Assembly: GCF_014202395.1 (NCBI RefSeq) | Contig: NZ_JACHGQ010000002.1 | Span: forward strand, 145,579-209,578 | Direction of reading: 5' to 3' | Length of the DNA: 64,000 nt | Source: Histophilus somni | Lineage (GTDB): Bacteria > Pseudomonadota > Gammaproteobacteria > Enterobacterales > Pasteurellaceae | Shown: in pieces, positions 46,311 to 57,410 of the stretch | Numbering within the stretch: the first letter of the stretch is position 1 | How the letters are laid out: each line of letters starts with the position of its first letter | Program-made: the position numbers and the translations under genes | Notes under the pieces: generated by a model | What the model saw: the letters and a program-made list of their open reading frames with translations, nothing else | Told to the model about the DNA's origin: nothing | Database searches by the model: none

Positions 46311-47548
46311 ACACACATTCCTTGTGCAAAACTAAAGAAATTCTCTTTACCGAAGTTACCAGATTTTAAGGCAAGAAAAATCGGCTCTTCGACTGCTTGT
46401 AGCCATGGCACACCGGGTGCAATTTGCTTGCCGATGTGAAACCCAGAGAAAGCAAGCTGCTGGACTACAATGCTCGATGTTTCACCGCCTGCAGTGATGA
46501 AGTTAGTTACCCCTGCAACTTTCAATTTTTTTGCAAGTTTTGCAAATGTAGTTTCAATCGCATGGCTTGCTTTATCCCCACCAAACTGGTGTTGGATTTC
46601 TTTCAATTTTTCAGGCGGTACAGTGGCATAAACCATCGGTGCAAAGTTGCCATTTAGATTTTCAACAACCCACGCATAAAGTTCTTCCACATAATTTGGA
46701 TTGTTAATGGCTTGCTCGGCTTGCAAGAAATAACTTGGTGCTTGGGCTTTATACGCATTGACTTGGCTGTTTGTCATCACAGAACAAGATCCTGAAAGTA
46801 CAACCGTTTTGCCTTTATTCGGTACAAAAGCATTCGTTCCTTTCTGACCGCCTGAGCGATACGCTGCTATGTAAGCCCCCAAACCTGAGCCGCCGGTAAC
46901 CAATTTAAAATCCGCCACGGCTTCAGCAAGTACCGCAAGCTGTGAATTATCTACCGCATCCACTACTGCATATTTATAGCCCTGTTGTTTTAATTCTGTA
47001 AAACGTGCTTTCACACGCTCTGCACCTTGAATAACATCTGCATAAGTCAATAACCCAGTTTTACCTTGAGACTGTGCGTCCATTAAGCGAACTAAATTAG
47101 CCTCTTTCATCGGTGTAATCGGATGATTACGCATACCGGATTCATTCAGCAATACATCACCTACAAACAAATAACCATTAAAGATAGTTCTCCCATTAAC
47201 AGGAAGTGCGGGGGTAATGACAGTAAAATCAGTTTCTAATGCAGCCATTAACGCATCCGTTACCGGTCCGATATTGCCTTTTTCAGTACTATCGAAAGTT
47301 GAGCAATATTTGAAATAGAATTGGGTACAGCCATTTTGTTTTAGCCAATCTAAGGCTTGTAACGATTGTTGGATAGCTTCCTCAACAGGATTGGAACGTG
47401 ATTTCAAGCTAATTACAATTGCATCAACTTTGCTGTTAAGTGCGATTTTTGGTATACCGTTCATCTGCACTGTTTTTAAGCCATTTTCGACTAAAAAACT
47501 CGCAATATCGCTTGCACCGGTAAAATCATCTGCTATGACACCTAACAT
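46307..47548 (-). CDS. otnK: 3-oxo-tetronate kinase OtnK (DUF1537)
   Basis: ATP-dependent kinase (413 aa) that phosphorylates 3-oxotetronate at O4. N-terminal substrate domain: LGVIADDFTGASDIASFLVE (~2-21) with the Asp pair, PALPVNGRTIFNGYLFVG (~125). C-terminal ATP domain: VVLSGSCSVMTNSQV (~250) and TNFITAGGETSSIVVQQL (~360). ATG 47548 follows GAGGAC and fits the family start; the longer frame to 47584 overlaps ltnD without a ribosome site. DUF1537 kinases were assigned to acid-sugar pathways, including a Haemophilus member. Confidence 0.94.
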   Translation of the reverse strand: MLGVIADDFTGASDIASFLVENGLKTVQMNGIPKIALNSKVDAIVISLKSRSNPVEEAIQQSLQALDWLKQNGCTQFYFKYCSTFDSTEKGNIGPVTDALMAALETDFTVITPALPVNGRTIFNGYLFVGDVLLNESGMRNHPITPMKEANLVRLMDAQSQGKTGLLTYADVIQGAERVKARFTELKQQGYKYAVVDAVDNSQLAVLAEAVADFKLVTGGSGLGAYIAAYRSGGQKGTNAFVPNKGKTVVLSGSCSVMTNSQVNAYKAQAPSYFLQAEQAINNPNYVEELYAWVVENLNGNFAPMVYATVPPEKLKEIQHQFGGDKASHAIETTFAKLAKKLKVAGVTNFITAGGETSSIVVQQLAFSGFHIGKQIAPGVPWLQAVEEPIFLALKSGNFGKENFFSFAQGMCV

Positions 47549-47549
47549 A

Positions 47550-48458
47550 TTAGTGTCCTCCTTTTTTCGGTAGATCAAGACCACTGAAAATTTTGATTAC
47601 CGCACTATCGTCTTCTTTACCGTAGCCTGCATTACTAGCCTCAGTAAACATTGAATAAGCCGTGCTAGCTAAATGAAGTGGAAAATGTAAAGATTTTGCC
47701 GTGTCATTCACTAAACCGAGATCTTTTACAAAAATATCGACCATGGAGAGAGGCGTATAGTCGCCATCTACCACATGTTTCATTCGGTTTTCAAACATCC
47801 ATGAATTGCCCGCTGCATTAGTTACTACATCGTACATCAAATCAAGTGGAATACCTGCTTTTGCGGCTAATGCCATCGCTTCCGCCCCTGCAGCAATATG
47901 CACTCCCGCCAGTAATTGATGAATAATTTTTACGGTTGCACCCAAACCAATCTCTTCTCCGATGTTATACACTTTGCCTGAAACTGCGTCTAAAACCGGT
48001 TTTAATTTCTCAAAAGCTTCTGTAGATCCGGATGCCATTACCGTCATTTCACCTTGAGCGGCTTTTGCAGCTCCACCTGATACAGGTGCATCTAACATTA
48101 TCAAATCAAGTTTTGTTAATTTTTGTGAAATTTCTTTGGCATCTTGTGCAGAAATAGTGGATGAAATCATTACCGCAGTTTTAGGTTTTAAATGCTGTGC
48201 CAATCCTTGTTCCCCAAATAAAATATTATTTACTTGATTTGCATTGACGACTAATAGCAAAACAGCATCTAAATCTTTTGCAAAACCTATCGCACTTGTA
48301 CTCACTTGTTTTGCTCCAGCTGTTTTTAAAATCTCTAAGGCTTGTAAATTTAAATCAACGCCATAGGTATCTAATCCTGCTTGAATGCATGATTTTGCAG
48401 CTCCCATCCCCATTGCACCTAAACCAATAACAGCGACAGAAAATAGTTTTTGGTTCAT
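47550..48458 (-). CDS. ltnD: L-threonate-type 2-hydroxyacid dehydrogenase LtnD
   Basis: Beta-hydroxyacid dehydrogenase (302 aa) that oxidises a tetronate to 2-oxotetronate. NAD loop VAVIGLGAMGMGAAKSCI (~8-25), substrate loop LDAPVSGGAAKAAQGEMTVMASG (~116-138), catalytic Lys in LGATVKIIHQLLAGVHIAAGAEA (~163-185). ATG 48458 follows AAAGGAGT; the frame to 48500 has no ribosome site. First gene of the operon and divergent from the DeoR regulator. Exact stereochemistry of the substrate is not readable. Confidence 0.9.
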   Translation of the reverse strand: MNQKLFSVAVIGLGAMGMGAAKSCIQAGLDTYGVDLNLQALEILKTAGAKQVSTSAIGFAKDLDAVLLLVVNANQVNNILFGEQGLAQHLKPKTAVMISSTISAQDAKEISQKLTKLDLIMLDAPVSGGAAKAAQGEMTVMASGSTEAFEKLKPVLDAVSGKVYNIGEEIGLGATVKIIHQLLAGVHIAAGAEAMALAAKAGIPLDLMYDVVTNAAGNSWMFENRMKHVVDGDYTPLSMVDIFVKDLGLVNDTAKSLHFPLHLASTAYSMFTEASNAGYGKEDDSAVIKIFSGLDLPKKGGH

Positions 48459-48518
48459 ACTGATCACTCCTTTAAAGTTATTTGATGGTGTATTTTGCAC
48501 TTTTTTTTACAAAAAAAA

Positions 48519-48534
48519 TGAGATCATGATCACA
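48519..48534. promoter_or_regulatory. CRP-like site upstream of ltnD
   Basis: TGAGATCATGATCACA differs from the CRP core TGTGA-N6-TCACA at one specific position. It lies 61 bp upstream of the ltnD start, next to a palindromic operator candidate. Confidence 0.55.
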
Positions 48535-48538
48535 CTAT

Positions 48539-48565
48539 TTAACATTATTTGTTAAATAATGTTAA
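48539..48565. promoter_or_regulatory. Palindromic operator candidate for the DeoR regulator
   Basis: TTAACATTATTT and AAATAATGTTAA are exact inverted complements with a 3-bp centre (GTT). The 12-bp arms lie midway between ltnD and the divergent DeoR-type gene. Assignment to that regulator is inferred from position. Confidence 0.55.
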
Positions 48566-48628
48566 TTTTATAGATATTAGCCTAAATGGAAAAAGTGATA
48601 TAATTATGTAAAAAATCAGGAGTAAAAA

Positions 48629-49387
48629 ATGATACCGGCAGAAAGACAAAAAAAACTTCTTAAGCTGATTAGTAAGCAAGAGATTATTAGTATCAATGAA
48701 TTAGTAAAATTATTAGGTGTATCTCACATGACTGTTCGTCGAGATATTCAAAAATTAGAGCAAGAAGGTATTGTTGTTTCAGTTTCCGGCGGTGTGAAAT
48801 TATTAGAACATTTATTTATTGAACCGACACACAATGACAAATCTTTGCTTTCCACGCTACAAAAAGAAAAAATTGGTAGTCGAGCGGCTGAGCTAATACC
48901 GGTAAATACAACTATCTACTTAGATGCCGGAACAACAACATTAGAAATCGCACATAATATTGCTCAACGAGAAGATCTGTTGGTGATTACAAATGATTTT
49001 GTGATAGCTAATTTCTTGATGAAACATGGACAATGTGAATTAATTCATACAGGAGGATCAATTAATAAATCTAATTTCTCCTCTGTTGGTGAATTGGCTA
49101 CACAGTTATTGAAACAGCTTTCAATTGATCTGGCATTTATTTCCACATCATCTTGGAATTTAAGAGGCTTAACTACACCGGATGAGAAAAAACTGCCTGT
49201 TAAAAAAGCAATATTGCAATCCAGTTACAACAAAATTTTGGTATCTGATTCTTCTAAATATGGAAAAACAGCTACATTTTCTATTTGTGAATTAAATGTA
49301 TTCAATAGCATTATTTGCGATGACAAGCTGTTACTAAATGCCCAAGAATCGATAAAAGAAATGGAAATTGAGTTAATTTTAGTGTAA
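48629..49387 (+). CDS. DeoR-family regulator of the tetronate operon
   Basis: DNA-binding regulator (252 aa). N-terminal DeoR helix-turn-helix: IPAERQKKLLKLISKQEIISINELVKLLGVSHMTVRRDIQKLEQEG (residues 2-47, landmark only). C-terminal sugar-phosphate sensor: IGSRAAELIPVNTTIYLDAGTTTLEIAHNI (~82-111) and SVGELATQLLKQLSIDLAFISTSSWNLRGLTT, with phosphate-binding D-x-G-T-T. AGGAG lies 7 bp before ATG. It is divergent from the otn genes, so it likely represses them until an intermediate accumulates. It abuts ruvX tail to tail. Confidence 0.9.
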   Translation: MIPAERQKKLLKLISKQEIISINELVKLLGVSHMTVRRDIQKLEQEGIVVSVSGGVKLLEHLFIEPTHNDKSLLSTLQKEKIGSRAAELIPVNTTIYLDAGTTTLEIAHNIAQREDLLVITNDFVIANFLMKHGQCELIHTGGSINKSNFSSVGELATQLLKQLSIDLAFISTSSWNLRGLTTPDEKKLPVKKAILQSSYNKILVSDSSKYGKTATFSICELNVFNSIICDDKLLLNAQESIKEMEIELILV

Positions 49388-49813
49388 TTATTCCCCACAA
49401 GCACCATTTTCAAACCAACTTTCTAAAATCAAACAGGCAGAAATACTATCTACTTTTTCTTTCTTTAAGGCTCGGTAACCGCCTCGTTGGAATATTTCAT
49501 CACGGGCTTGTTTGGTTGTTAGGCGTTCATCTTGTAATTTAACTTTCACACCAAATCGACCGTTCAAACGATTAGCAAATTTTCTCGCTAGATGAGTGAG
49601 ATCTTGCTCGCTACCATCCATATTTAAAGGTAACCCGACAACAACAATATTAGGTTGCCAGTCTTTCAAACATTTTTCAATTTTTAACCAGTCAGGTATA
49701 CCGTCTTGTGCTTTAAATGCCGGGAGTGCTTGTGCCGTACCTGTTATACTTTGCCCTACAGCACAACCGATACTTTTTGTGCCAAAATCAAAGGCTAAAA
49801 CTGTAATTGACAT
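49388..49813 (-). CDS. ruvX: Putative pre-16S rRNA nuclease RuvX/YqgF
   Basis: RNase H-fold nuclease (141 aa) needed for 16S rRNA 5'-end maturation. Motifs: [21 protein letters not shown] (~5-25) with the first catalytic Asp, [16 protein letters not shown] (~57), [13 protein letters not shown] with Glu (~95) and [15 protein letters not shown] with the last Asp (~121). It overlaps yqgE by 1 nt, an operon conserved in gammaproteobacteria. Confidence 0.94.
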   Translation of the reverse strand: MSITVLAFDFGTKSIGCAVGQSITGTAQALPAFKAQDGIPDWLKIEKCLKDWQPNIVVVGLPLNMDGSEQDLTHLARKFANRLNGRFGVKVKLQDERLTTKQARDEIFQRGGYRALKKEKVDSISACLILESWFENGACGE

Positions 49814-50376
49814 TAACTATGTTCCATTTGTTGTTGATACGAAAAATTTACATGCTCAATACCTAATAATTGATTAGCGGCAAACCAACGTTCCGAACTG
49901 TTCACATCAAATAAAATATTTTCATCAGCAGGCACAACCAACCAATCATTATTGGCTATTTCATTTTCCAGTTGATTCGGCTCCCATCTTGCACACCCCA
50001 GAGTAACCAAATATTTTTCCGGTGATTGTGCGGTACCAAAAGTATTAATTATATCCGCCGAAGTTGTAAGATAAATTTGATCTGTAACTTTATAGCTATG
50101 CTGAAATTCTTGGGCTGTTTTCTTATGCAAAATAAAACCATGCTCTAAATTTACAGGCCCACCTAATAAAACTAATTTATCGGAATATTCACGCTCATCC
50201 GCCATCATAAAATTCATTTTTGCACATAATTCAGCAATGCTTAAATCTGTTGCTTGAGTTAACACTAATCCCATTGAGCCTTGTTCATTATTTTCACAAA
50301 TATACACAACGGAACGCTGAAAATTCTCGTCCTCTAAATGAGGCATGGCAATCAAAAAATGATCTTGTAAATTCAT
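49813..50376 (-). CDS. yqgE: UPF0301/AlgH family protein YqgE
   Basis: Conserved protein of unknown function (187 aa). Landmarks: [28 protein letters not shown] (~2-29, landmark only), GSMGLVLTQ (~33), [15 protein letters not shown] (~71) and [18 protein letters not shown] (~122). Usual length. Its pairing with ruvX is widely conserved. Confidence 0.93.
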   Translation of the reverse strand: MNLQDHFLIAMPHLEDENFQRSVVYICENNEQGSMGLVLTQATDLSIAELCAKMNFMMADEREYSDKLVLLGGPVNLEHGFILHKKTAQEFQHSYKVTDQIYLTTSADIINTFGTAQSPEKYLVTLGCARWEPNQLENEIANNDWLVVPADENILFDVNSSERWFAANQLLGIEHVNFSYQQQMEHS

Positions 50377-50509
50377 AAAACTCTTATCCTAAATACAATG
50401 TTGCACATTCTACACTGTGCTAGAATGGCTTTCAAATTAGGATTGTAAGTTGATATTATTGATAGGATCGTTTATTGTTGTTTTTTCTCACGAGGATTGA
50501 AAAAAGAAT

Positions 50510-51058
50510 ATGTCAAAAAGCCTTTTCCAACATACCAAACATCAAGAACATTGTCCTCAATGTGAAGCTGTTTTGCAGATGAAACAAGGAAAAAAAGGGT
50601 TGTTTTTGGGTTGTTCTAACTATCCATCTTGCGATTATATCAAGCCTTTACACCCTAATAATGAAAGTAAAATACTTAAAAATCTTGCTCAAAATTGTCC
50701 GAAGTGCGGTCGTTTTTTACAACTAAAACAGGGTAGTTACGGCATGTTTATCGGTTGTAGCGGTTATCCGGAATGTCGTTTTGTCGTGCATGAAGAACAA
50801 GAAACGACAGAACAACAGATTGTTTGTCCGGAATGTCAACATGGTGAAATTGTTGCTCGACATGGACGGCAAGGAAAAAATTTTTATGCTTGTAATCAGT
50901 ACCCGAAATGCAAATTTACCTTAGCACAAAAACCTCATTTAATCCCTTGCCCCCATTGCCAAATGCAAGGTGCAATCTTGAAAAAAGAAGACGAAAATCA
51001 CCGCACTTGGTTGTGTATCAATAAAAATTGTCAACATATTTTCAAAACAACAATATGA
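50510..51058 (+). CDS. Topoisomerase-type zinc-finger protein (YrdD-like)
   Basis: Small protein (182 aa) built of four C4 zinc ribbons like the C-terminus of topoisomerase I. They are at about residues 17-46 (CPQC...C..YPSC), 63-92 (CPKC...C.GYPEC), 105-136 (CPEC...C.QYPKC) and 147-178 (CPHC...C..NC). It probably binds single-stranded DNA; the function is not established. The stop overlaps the tsaC start (ATGA). This yrdD-tsaC-aroE order is common in gammaproteobacteria. Confidence 0.9.
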   Translation: MSKSLFQHTKHQEHCPQCEAVLQMKQGKKGLFLGCSNYPSCDYIKPLHPNNESKILKNLAQNCPKCGRFLQLKQGSYGMFIGCSGYPECRFVVHEEQETTEQQIVCPECQHGEIVARHGRQGKNFYACNQYPKCKFTLAQKPHLIPCPHCQMQGAILKKEDENHRTWLCINKNCQHIFKTTI

Positions 51059-51606
51059 ATATCACACAAATTATTGAAAAATTGAAACAAAATGAAGTCG
51101 TCGCCTATCCGACAGAGGCTGTTTTCGGTTTAGGTTGTAACCCTTTTAGTCAAAGTGCGGTAGAAAAATTATTAATTTTAAAGCAACGCCCAAGAGAAAA
51201 AGGTTTAATTTTAGTTGCACCCAAATTAGATTATTTTTTTTCTTTTATTGATAAGGAACAGATCAATTCTCAACATTGGCAAAAACTACAACAAACTTAT
51301 CCTCGCCCCATTACATGGATTGTGCCGGCAAAAAAAGATATTGCTAAATTCTTATGTGGCAATTTTAATAGTATAGCTATTCGAGTAAGCCAACATCCCG
51401 CCATCAAAATACTTTGCGAACAAACAGGTTTTGCTTTAACTTCTACCAGTGCCAATTTAAGTGGGATTGCACCTTGCAAAACCAGCGATGAAGTCAGATT
51501 ACAATTCGGGGCGGATTTTCCTGTATTGGATATGTCGGTTGGCTCAGCCGCAAAACCATCTGAAATTCGTGATTTATTTACTAATCAATTAGTTAGACAA
51601 GGATAA
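51055..51606 (+). CDS. tsaC: Threonylcarbamoyl-AMP synthase TsaC
   Basis: Makes threonylcarbamoyl-AMP for the t6A37 modification of ANN-decoding tRNAs. The 183-aa YrdC-fold protein has [17 protein letters not shown] (~15-31), [15 protein letters not shown] (~44) with the KxR nucleotide site, PITWIVPA and [22 protein letters not shown] (~126). ATG 51055 overlaps the upstream stop as ATGA; a TTG at 51028 would give an unnatural extension. Followed by aroE after 3 bp. Confidence 0.94.
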   Translation: MNITQIIEKLKQNEVVAYPTEAVFGLGCNPFSQSAVEKLLILKQRPREKGLILVAPKLDYFFSFIDKEQINSQHWQKLQQTYPRPITWIVPAKKDIAKFLCGNFNSIAIRVSQHPAIKILCEQTGFALTSTSANLSGIAPCKTSDEVRLQFGADFPVLDMSVGSAAKPSEIRDLFTNQLVRQG

Positions 51607-52425
<819 letters not shown>

Positions 52426-52557
52426 AAGGCAGGAGCAACCGCTTGATCATTTAGACATATTTTTATTCTTTTGACTTGAAAGCAGATACAAAAAACACCA
52501 GCAAAACAGACCGCACTTTTGTTATAATTCCACTCATTCTTTTTACTTATTAACACA

Positions 52558-55137
52558 ATGAAAGCCATGCACACATTCGAAAATCACACGCCAATGATGA
52601 AACAATATTTAAAAATAAAAGCGGAAAATCCGGATGTTTTGTTGTTTTATCGCATGGGTGATTTTTATGAGCTTTTTTATGATGATGCAAAAAAAGCTGC
52701 TGAATTATTAGATATTTCCCTAACTAAAAGAGGGCAATCAGCTGGACAACCGGTTCCAATGGCTGGCGTACCTTATCATGCAATAGAAGGATATCTAGCA
52801 AAATTGGTACAACTTGGGGAAAGTGTAGCAATTTGTGAGCAAGTTGGTGAGCCTGTTATAGCTAAAGGTCCGGTTGAACGCCAAGTTGTACGTATTGTTA
52901 CACCGGGAACAGTGAGTGATGAAGCATTGTTACCGGAAAAGCAAGACAATCTTATCGCTACGATTTATCAAGAAAAAACACAATTTGGCTTAGCTGTTTT
53001 AGATATGACTTCAGGGTGTTTTCAAATTAGCGAACTACAAGATGCCGCCAGTTTACAAGCGGAGTTACAACGTATTCAACCGGTTGAATTACTATATTCG
53101 GAAGCGTTAGAGGATAAACATTTAATTGAACAATTCAAAGGATTACGTCGTCGTCCTCTTTGGGAGTTTGAATTAAGTACGGCAATTCAATTACTTAATC
53201 GCCAATTCGGTACAAAAGATTTGCGTGGTTTTGGTGTAGAAAAAGCGGTTTTAGGATTATGTGCTGCGGGTTGTTTGTTGCAATATGCAAAAGAAACGCA
53301 ACGTACCGCACTTCCTCATATTCAAAGTATTAGCTTGTTACAAAATAGCGATACTGTACAAATTGATGCGTCAACACGTAGAAATTTAGAACTAACCCAA
53401 AATCTTGCTGGCGGAACTGAAAATACACTTGCTGCAATTTTAGATAAATGTGTTACCCCGATGGGAAGTCGCTTACTTAAACGTTGGATTCACCAGCCTA
53501 TTCGCAATATTGAAAAATTGCAGTATCGTCAACAACATATTCAAATGCTGTTGCAGCAAAATTTAGTTGAAGAATTACAACCTCTTTTACGTCAAGTTGG
53601 CGATATGGAGCGTATTCTTGCTCGGGTTGCCCTGCGTTCCGCTCGACCTCGAGATTTAACTCGGCTACGAACAGCGTTGGAACAAATACCTTTTATTCAA
53701 CACCAATTAACAAAAATACCGCACTTTGTTGCATTTTCACAACAAATTGCTGATTTTTCTGTGCAATTAGCACTTTTGCAGCGAGCAATTATTGATAATC
53801 CCCCCTTACTTATTCGTGATGGAGGTGTCATTGCTGAAGGTTACAACGAGGAGCTTGATGAATGGCGGAGTTTGTCTGAAGGAGCAACACGCTACTTAAA
53901 GGATTTGGAGCAACGTGAGCGTGCAAATACTGGTATTGATACATTAAAAATCGGTTTTAATGCGGTGCATGGTTATTATATTCAAATCAGTCAAGGGCAA
54001 GCACATAAAGCACCGCTTCATTATGTACGTCGCCAAACATTGAAAAATGTAGAACGTTATATTATTCCTGAGCTAAAAACTTATGAAGAAAAAGTTCTAA
54101 AAGCAAAAGGAGCGTCACTTGCGTTAGAAAAACAACTTTATGATGAAATTTTCGATCAATTATTACCGCACTTAGGTGATTTACAACTAGCCAGTTTAAC
54201 TTTGGCAGAACTTGATGTTTTAACCAATTTAGCGGAACGGGCAGAAACCTTAAATTATGTTCAACCGCAATTTAGTACACAAGTCGGTTTGCAAATAATG
54301 CAAGGGCGTCATCCGGTTGTGGAGCAAGTGTTAAAAGAACCTTTTATTGCTAACCCTGTAGAACTTAATCAAAAGCGTCATTTGTTGATTATTACAGGAC
54401 CGAATATGGGGGGTAAAAGTACTTATATGCGACAAACAGCATTGATTACTTTAATGGCATATATTGGTAGTTTTGTACCTGCAGAAAGTGCGGTAATCGG
54501 ACCTATTGATCGAATTTTTACACGTATTGGTGCCTCTGACGATCTTGCCTCCGGACGTTCAACGTTTATGGTCGAAATGACTGAAATGGCAAATATTTTG
54601 CACCAAGCCACAGAGCAAAGTTTAGTGCTTATTGATGAAATTGGGCGAGGAACTTCAACCTATGATGGACTTTCTCTTGCTTGGGCTTGTGCTGAACAAT
54701 TGGCTCAAAAAATCCGCAGTTTAACGTTATTTGCCACGCATTATTTTGAGCTGACGGGATTACCGGAAAAAATCGAAGGTATCCATAATGTTCATCTTGA
54801 TGCTTTTGAGCATAACGACAGTATTGCCTTTATGCACTCGGTACAGGAAGGTGCGGCAAGTAAAAGCTATGGTTTGGCTGTTGCTGCTTTAGCCGGTGTC
54901 CCACAAAATGTAATTAAATCGGCAAAACAGAAATTAAAACAGCTTGAAACACTTTCTCAGCAAAACAGTTACCAATCACAGTCCGTTTTGACACAAGTTC
55001 AAGGGGAATTAACTTTAATGGAAGAGGAGGAGAATACAAGTGCGGTGATTGAAACGCTAAAAACGCTTGATCCTAATGAGTTAAGTCCGAAGCAAGCACT
55101 TGAGTGTTTATATCAGTTAAAGAAAATGTTGAATTAA
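52558..55137 (+). CDS. mutS: DNA mismatch repair protein MutS
   Basis: Mismatch-recognition ATPase (859 aa). N-terminal mismatch domain with [33 protein letters not shown] (~9-41, landmark only; the F-x-E mismatch wedge lies in GDFYELF). Core and clamp domains follow, then Walker [14 protein letters not shown] (~616), [16 protein letters not shown] (~697) and ATHYFEL. The start may be ATG 52558 or ATG 52567; neither has a good ribosome site. Full length. The 132 bp before it hold an uptake signal near 52511. Confidence 0.97.
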   Translation: MKAMHTFENHTPMMKQYLKIKAENPDVLLFYRMGDFYELFYDDAKKAAELLDISLTKRGQSAGQPVPMAGVPYHAIEGYLAKLVQLGESVAICEQVGEPVIAKGPVERQVVRIVTPGTVSDEALLPEKQDNLIATIYQEKTQFGLAVLDMTSGCFQISELQDAASLQAELQRIQPVELLYSEALEDKHLIEQFKGLRRRPLWEFELSTAIQLLNRQFGTKDLRGFGVEKAVLGLCAAGCLLQYAKETQRTALPHIQSISLLQNSDTVQIDASTRRNLELTQNLAGGTENTLAAILDKCVTPMGSRLLKRWIHQPIRNIEKLQYRQQHIQMLLQQNLVEELQPLLRQVGDMERILARVALRSARPRDLTRLRTALEQIPFIQHQLTKIPHFVAFSQQIADFSVQLALLQRAIIDNPPLLIRDGGVIAEGYNEELDEWRSLSEGATRYLKDLEQRERANTGIDTLKIGFNAVHGYYIQISQGQAHKAPLHYVRRQTLKNVERYIIPELKTYEEKVLKAKGASLALEKQLYDEIFDQLLPHLGDLQLASLTLAELDVLTNLAERAETLNYVQPQFSTQVGLQIMQGRHPVVEQVLKEPFIANPVELNQKRHLLIITGPNMGGKSTYMRQTALITLMAYIGSFVPAESAVIGPIDRIFTRIGASDDLASGRSTFMVEMTEMANILHQATEQSLVLIDEIGRGTSTYDGLSLAWACAEQLAQKIRSLTLFATHYFELTGLPEKIEGIHNVHLDAFEHNDSIAFMHSVQEGAASKSYGLAVAALAGVPQNVIKSAKQKLKQLETLSQQNSYQSQSVLTQVQGELTLMEEEENTSAVIETLKTLDPNELSPKQALECLYQLKKMLN

Positions 55138-55156
55138 ACAGATTGTTGTTCGATAC

Positions 55157-55195
55157 AAAAATCCTTGTAAAAAACAATTTTCTACAAGGATTTTT
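55157..55195 (+). terminator. Terminator after mutS
   Basis: AAAAATCCTTGTA (55157-55169) and TACAAGGATTTTT (55183-55195) form a 13-bp perfect stem ending in a T run, 19 bp after the mutS stop. Confidence 0.9.
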
Positions 55196-55284
55196 AGTTT
55201 TAAGAATGAGAAAGTTATCTAATGGGCTTGCTCAATTCTTTGCAAATTTACACCGCTCTTTATACTTGTCTTGTATACCAATTT

Positions 55285-56745
55285 TTAACGTGATGGAATA
55301 TGAGCAAGTATACCGGTTAATACTTTCCAATAAATTTCCACAGCCGGAATATGTACTTTTTCATCCGGAGAATGTGCATTTCTAATTGTTGGTCCGATAG
55401 ATACCATATCGATCGTTGGATAGATTTTTTTCAATAACCCACACTCAAGTCCCGCATGAATTACCTTGATTTCAGGATCTGTACCTAAAACTTGTGCATA
55501 AATTGTCTTAGTTAAGTCCAAAATATCACTATGACTTTGTGGTTCCCAACCCGGATAATCGCCTGATAAATTGATATTACCTTGTGCTAATGAGGCTAAA
55601 GATTTTAATAAAGAAGCAACATAGGATTTGCCGCTTTCAATTAATGACCGCACTAACATGGTACTTCTAACAAAATTATCTTCAGTTTTTAACACGCCAA
55701 TGCTTAATGATGTTTCTACCACATTTTCAATGACATCACTGTTACGTACTACGCCATTTGGCAAAACATTCAAACAATGGATAATATTTTTCGTGCATTG
55801 ACTGGAAAATACTTGTTGAGGTTTTTCAACTTTTTCAAGTGTAAATATCAAGTTTGGCTCAGTTAGTGCCAATTCGGCTTTGATTACATCTGCAAATTTT
55901 TGTACCGCACTTTGTAATACGGTAATATCACCATTAAAGACCAAAGTGGCAACACTTTCTCTTGGAATAGCATTGCGAATAGAACCGCCACGGATATTTG
56001 CTAAAGTGAAGTCAAAGTGCGGTTGGTTTTGTTGAAGTTCTGCTAAAAAACGAAGCAACACTTTGATTGCATTAGCTCGTCCGGTATGAATATCCACACC
56101 AGAATGCCCGCCTCGTAACCCTTTTAACACAACTTGATAACAATGTTCGAAATTATTGACTTGATACTCAATAGGTAATTCAAGATCTGCATTTTCACCG
56201 CCGGCACAACCTATATAAATTTCTCCATTTTCTTCAGTATCGGTATTAATTAAGATCTCAGAACGAAGCCAATTTGGACGTAGCCCAATCGCCCCCTCCA
56301 TCCCCCTTTCTTCAGTCATGGTTAACAATACTTCCAACTCCGGATGTGCAATATCATTACTTTCTAAGACAGCAAGTGCAGATGCCATACCGATACCGTT
56401 ATCAGCACCTAACGTTGTGCCTTTAGCCTTAACCCAATCACCATCGATATATGGCAAAATAGGATCCTGATCAAAATTATGATTTGTCCCTTCATTAGCT
56501 TGTGGAACCATATCTAAGTGTGCTTGTAGTACTACAGGTTTACGATTTTCCATTCCTACTGTTGCCGGTTTACGAATTAATACATTACCGACTTCATCAC
56601 GTTCCGCAAAAAAACCTTTTGTTTTTGCCCAATTAATAATGAATTGTGCTAACTGCTCTTCTTTGTAAGAAGGATGTGGAATAGCACAAATTTGATCAAA
56701 CCATTGCCAAAGTAGTTTAGGTTGCAGAGATTGAAGATCTGACAT
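55285..56745 (-). CDS. pepD: Aminoacyl-histidine dipeptidase PepD
   Basis: Zinc M20-family peptidase (486 aa) that cleaves dipeptides such as carnosine. Metal ligands: [16 protein letters not shown] (His, ~77-92), [16 protein letters not shown] (Asp, ~113), [15 protein letters not shown] (Glu pair, ~141) and the last His in [13 protein letters not shown] (~462). [10 protein letters not shown] and [10 protein letters not shown] are further PepD marks. Monocistronic, convergent to mutS. Two uptake signals occur inside (about 55902 and 56014). Confidence 0.95.
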   Translation of the reverse strand: MSDLQSLQPKLLWQWFDQICAIPHPSYKEEQLAQFIINWAKTKGFFAERDEVGNVLIRKPATVGMENRKPVVLQAHLDMVPQANEGTNHNFDQDPILPYIDGDWVKAKGTTLGADNGIGMASALAVLESNDIAHPELEVLLTMTEERGMEGAIGLRPNWLRSEILINTDTEENGEIYIGCAGGENADLELPIEYQVNNFEHCYQVVLKGLRGGHSGVDIHTGRANAIKVLLRFLAELQQNQPHFDFTLANIRGGSIRNAIPRESVATLVFNGDITVLQSAVQKFADVIKAELALTEPNLIFTLEKVEKPQQVFSSQCTKNIIHCLNVLPNGVVRNSDVIENVVETSLSIGVLKTEDNFVRSTMLVRSLIESGKSYVASLLKSLASLAQGNINLSGDYPGWEPQSHSDILDLTKTIYAQVLGTDPEIKVIHAGLECGLLKKIYPTIDMVSIGPTIRNAHSPDEKVHIPAVEIYWKVLTGILAHIPSR

Positions 56746-56869
56746 ATTTTTTTATCCTTTATTAGCGAAAAATAAGGAAAATAATAGCATAAAAATAGAT
56801 TTCAGGTTATTCTAACGCCATTTTATTTCTCAGGCGGAACTCCGCTATCAACTGACTTTAGGGTGAATT

Positions 56870-57334
56870 ATGAGCGAAAAATATGTTGTAACTTGGGACA
56901 TGTTCCAAATGCATACACGTAAATTATCAGAACGTTTGCTTCCGGCAACACAATGGAAAGGTATTATTGCCGTTAGTCGTGGTGGATTATTTCCAGCTGC
57001 AGTTATTGCTCGTGAACTTGGTATTCGTCATATTGAAACTGTTTGTATTTCAAGTTATGACCATAATCAGCAAGGCAATTTAAATGTTTTGCATGCAGCA
57101 CAGGTAAAAAATGGTGGCGAAGGTTTTATTGTAGTTGATGATTTAGTTGATACGGGAAATACTGCTCGAGCAATTCGTGAACTCTACCCAAATGCGCGTT
57201 TTGTTACTGTTTTTGCCAAACCAGCGGGGGCTAATTTAGTTGATGATTATGTTATTGACATTCCACAAAATACGTGGATTGAACAGCCTTGGGATATGGG
57301 AATTACATTTGTACCGCCACTAGCTAGAAAATAG
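56870..57334 (+). CDS. gpt: Xanthine (xanthine-guanine) phosphoribosyltransferase
   Basis: Purine salvage enzyme (154 aa) converting guanine and xanthine to GMP and XMP. The PRPP motif is [18 protein letters not shown] (~82-99); [36 protein letters not shown] (~29-64, landmark only) carries the substrate loop, and [10 protein letters not shown] near the C-terminus is typical. ATG 56870 is preceded by TAGGGTG. Family length 152-156 aa. Confidence 0.95.
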   Translation: MSEKYVVTWDMFQMHTRKLSERLLPATQWKGIIAVSRGGLFPAAVIARELGIRHIETVCISSYDHNQQGNLNVLHAAQVKNGGEGFIVVDDLVDTGNTARAIRELYPNARFVTVFAKPAGANLVDDYVIDIPQNTWIEQPWDMGITFVPPLARK

Positions 57335-57360
57335 TAAGTACATTGTTAAGCGAAAAATAA

Positions 57361-57391
57361 AAGATGATACTTTTTCAAATATCATCTTTTT
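57361..57391 (+). terminator. Terminator between gpt and nadV
   Basis: AAGATGATA (57361-57369) pairs with TATCATCTT (57380-57388) followed by T residues, 26 bp after the gpt stop. Being symmetrical it may also serve nadV on the minus strand. Confidence 0.75.
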
Positions 57392-57410
57392 CTCACTGTA
57401 TAAAATATGG

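Noticed and set aside
55104..55385. A 93-aa plus-strand frame between mutS and pepD
   Set aside because: It crosses the mutS stop, the terminator hairpin and the pepD 3' end in another frame.
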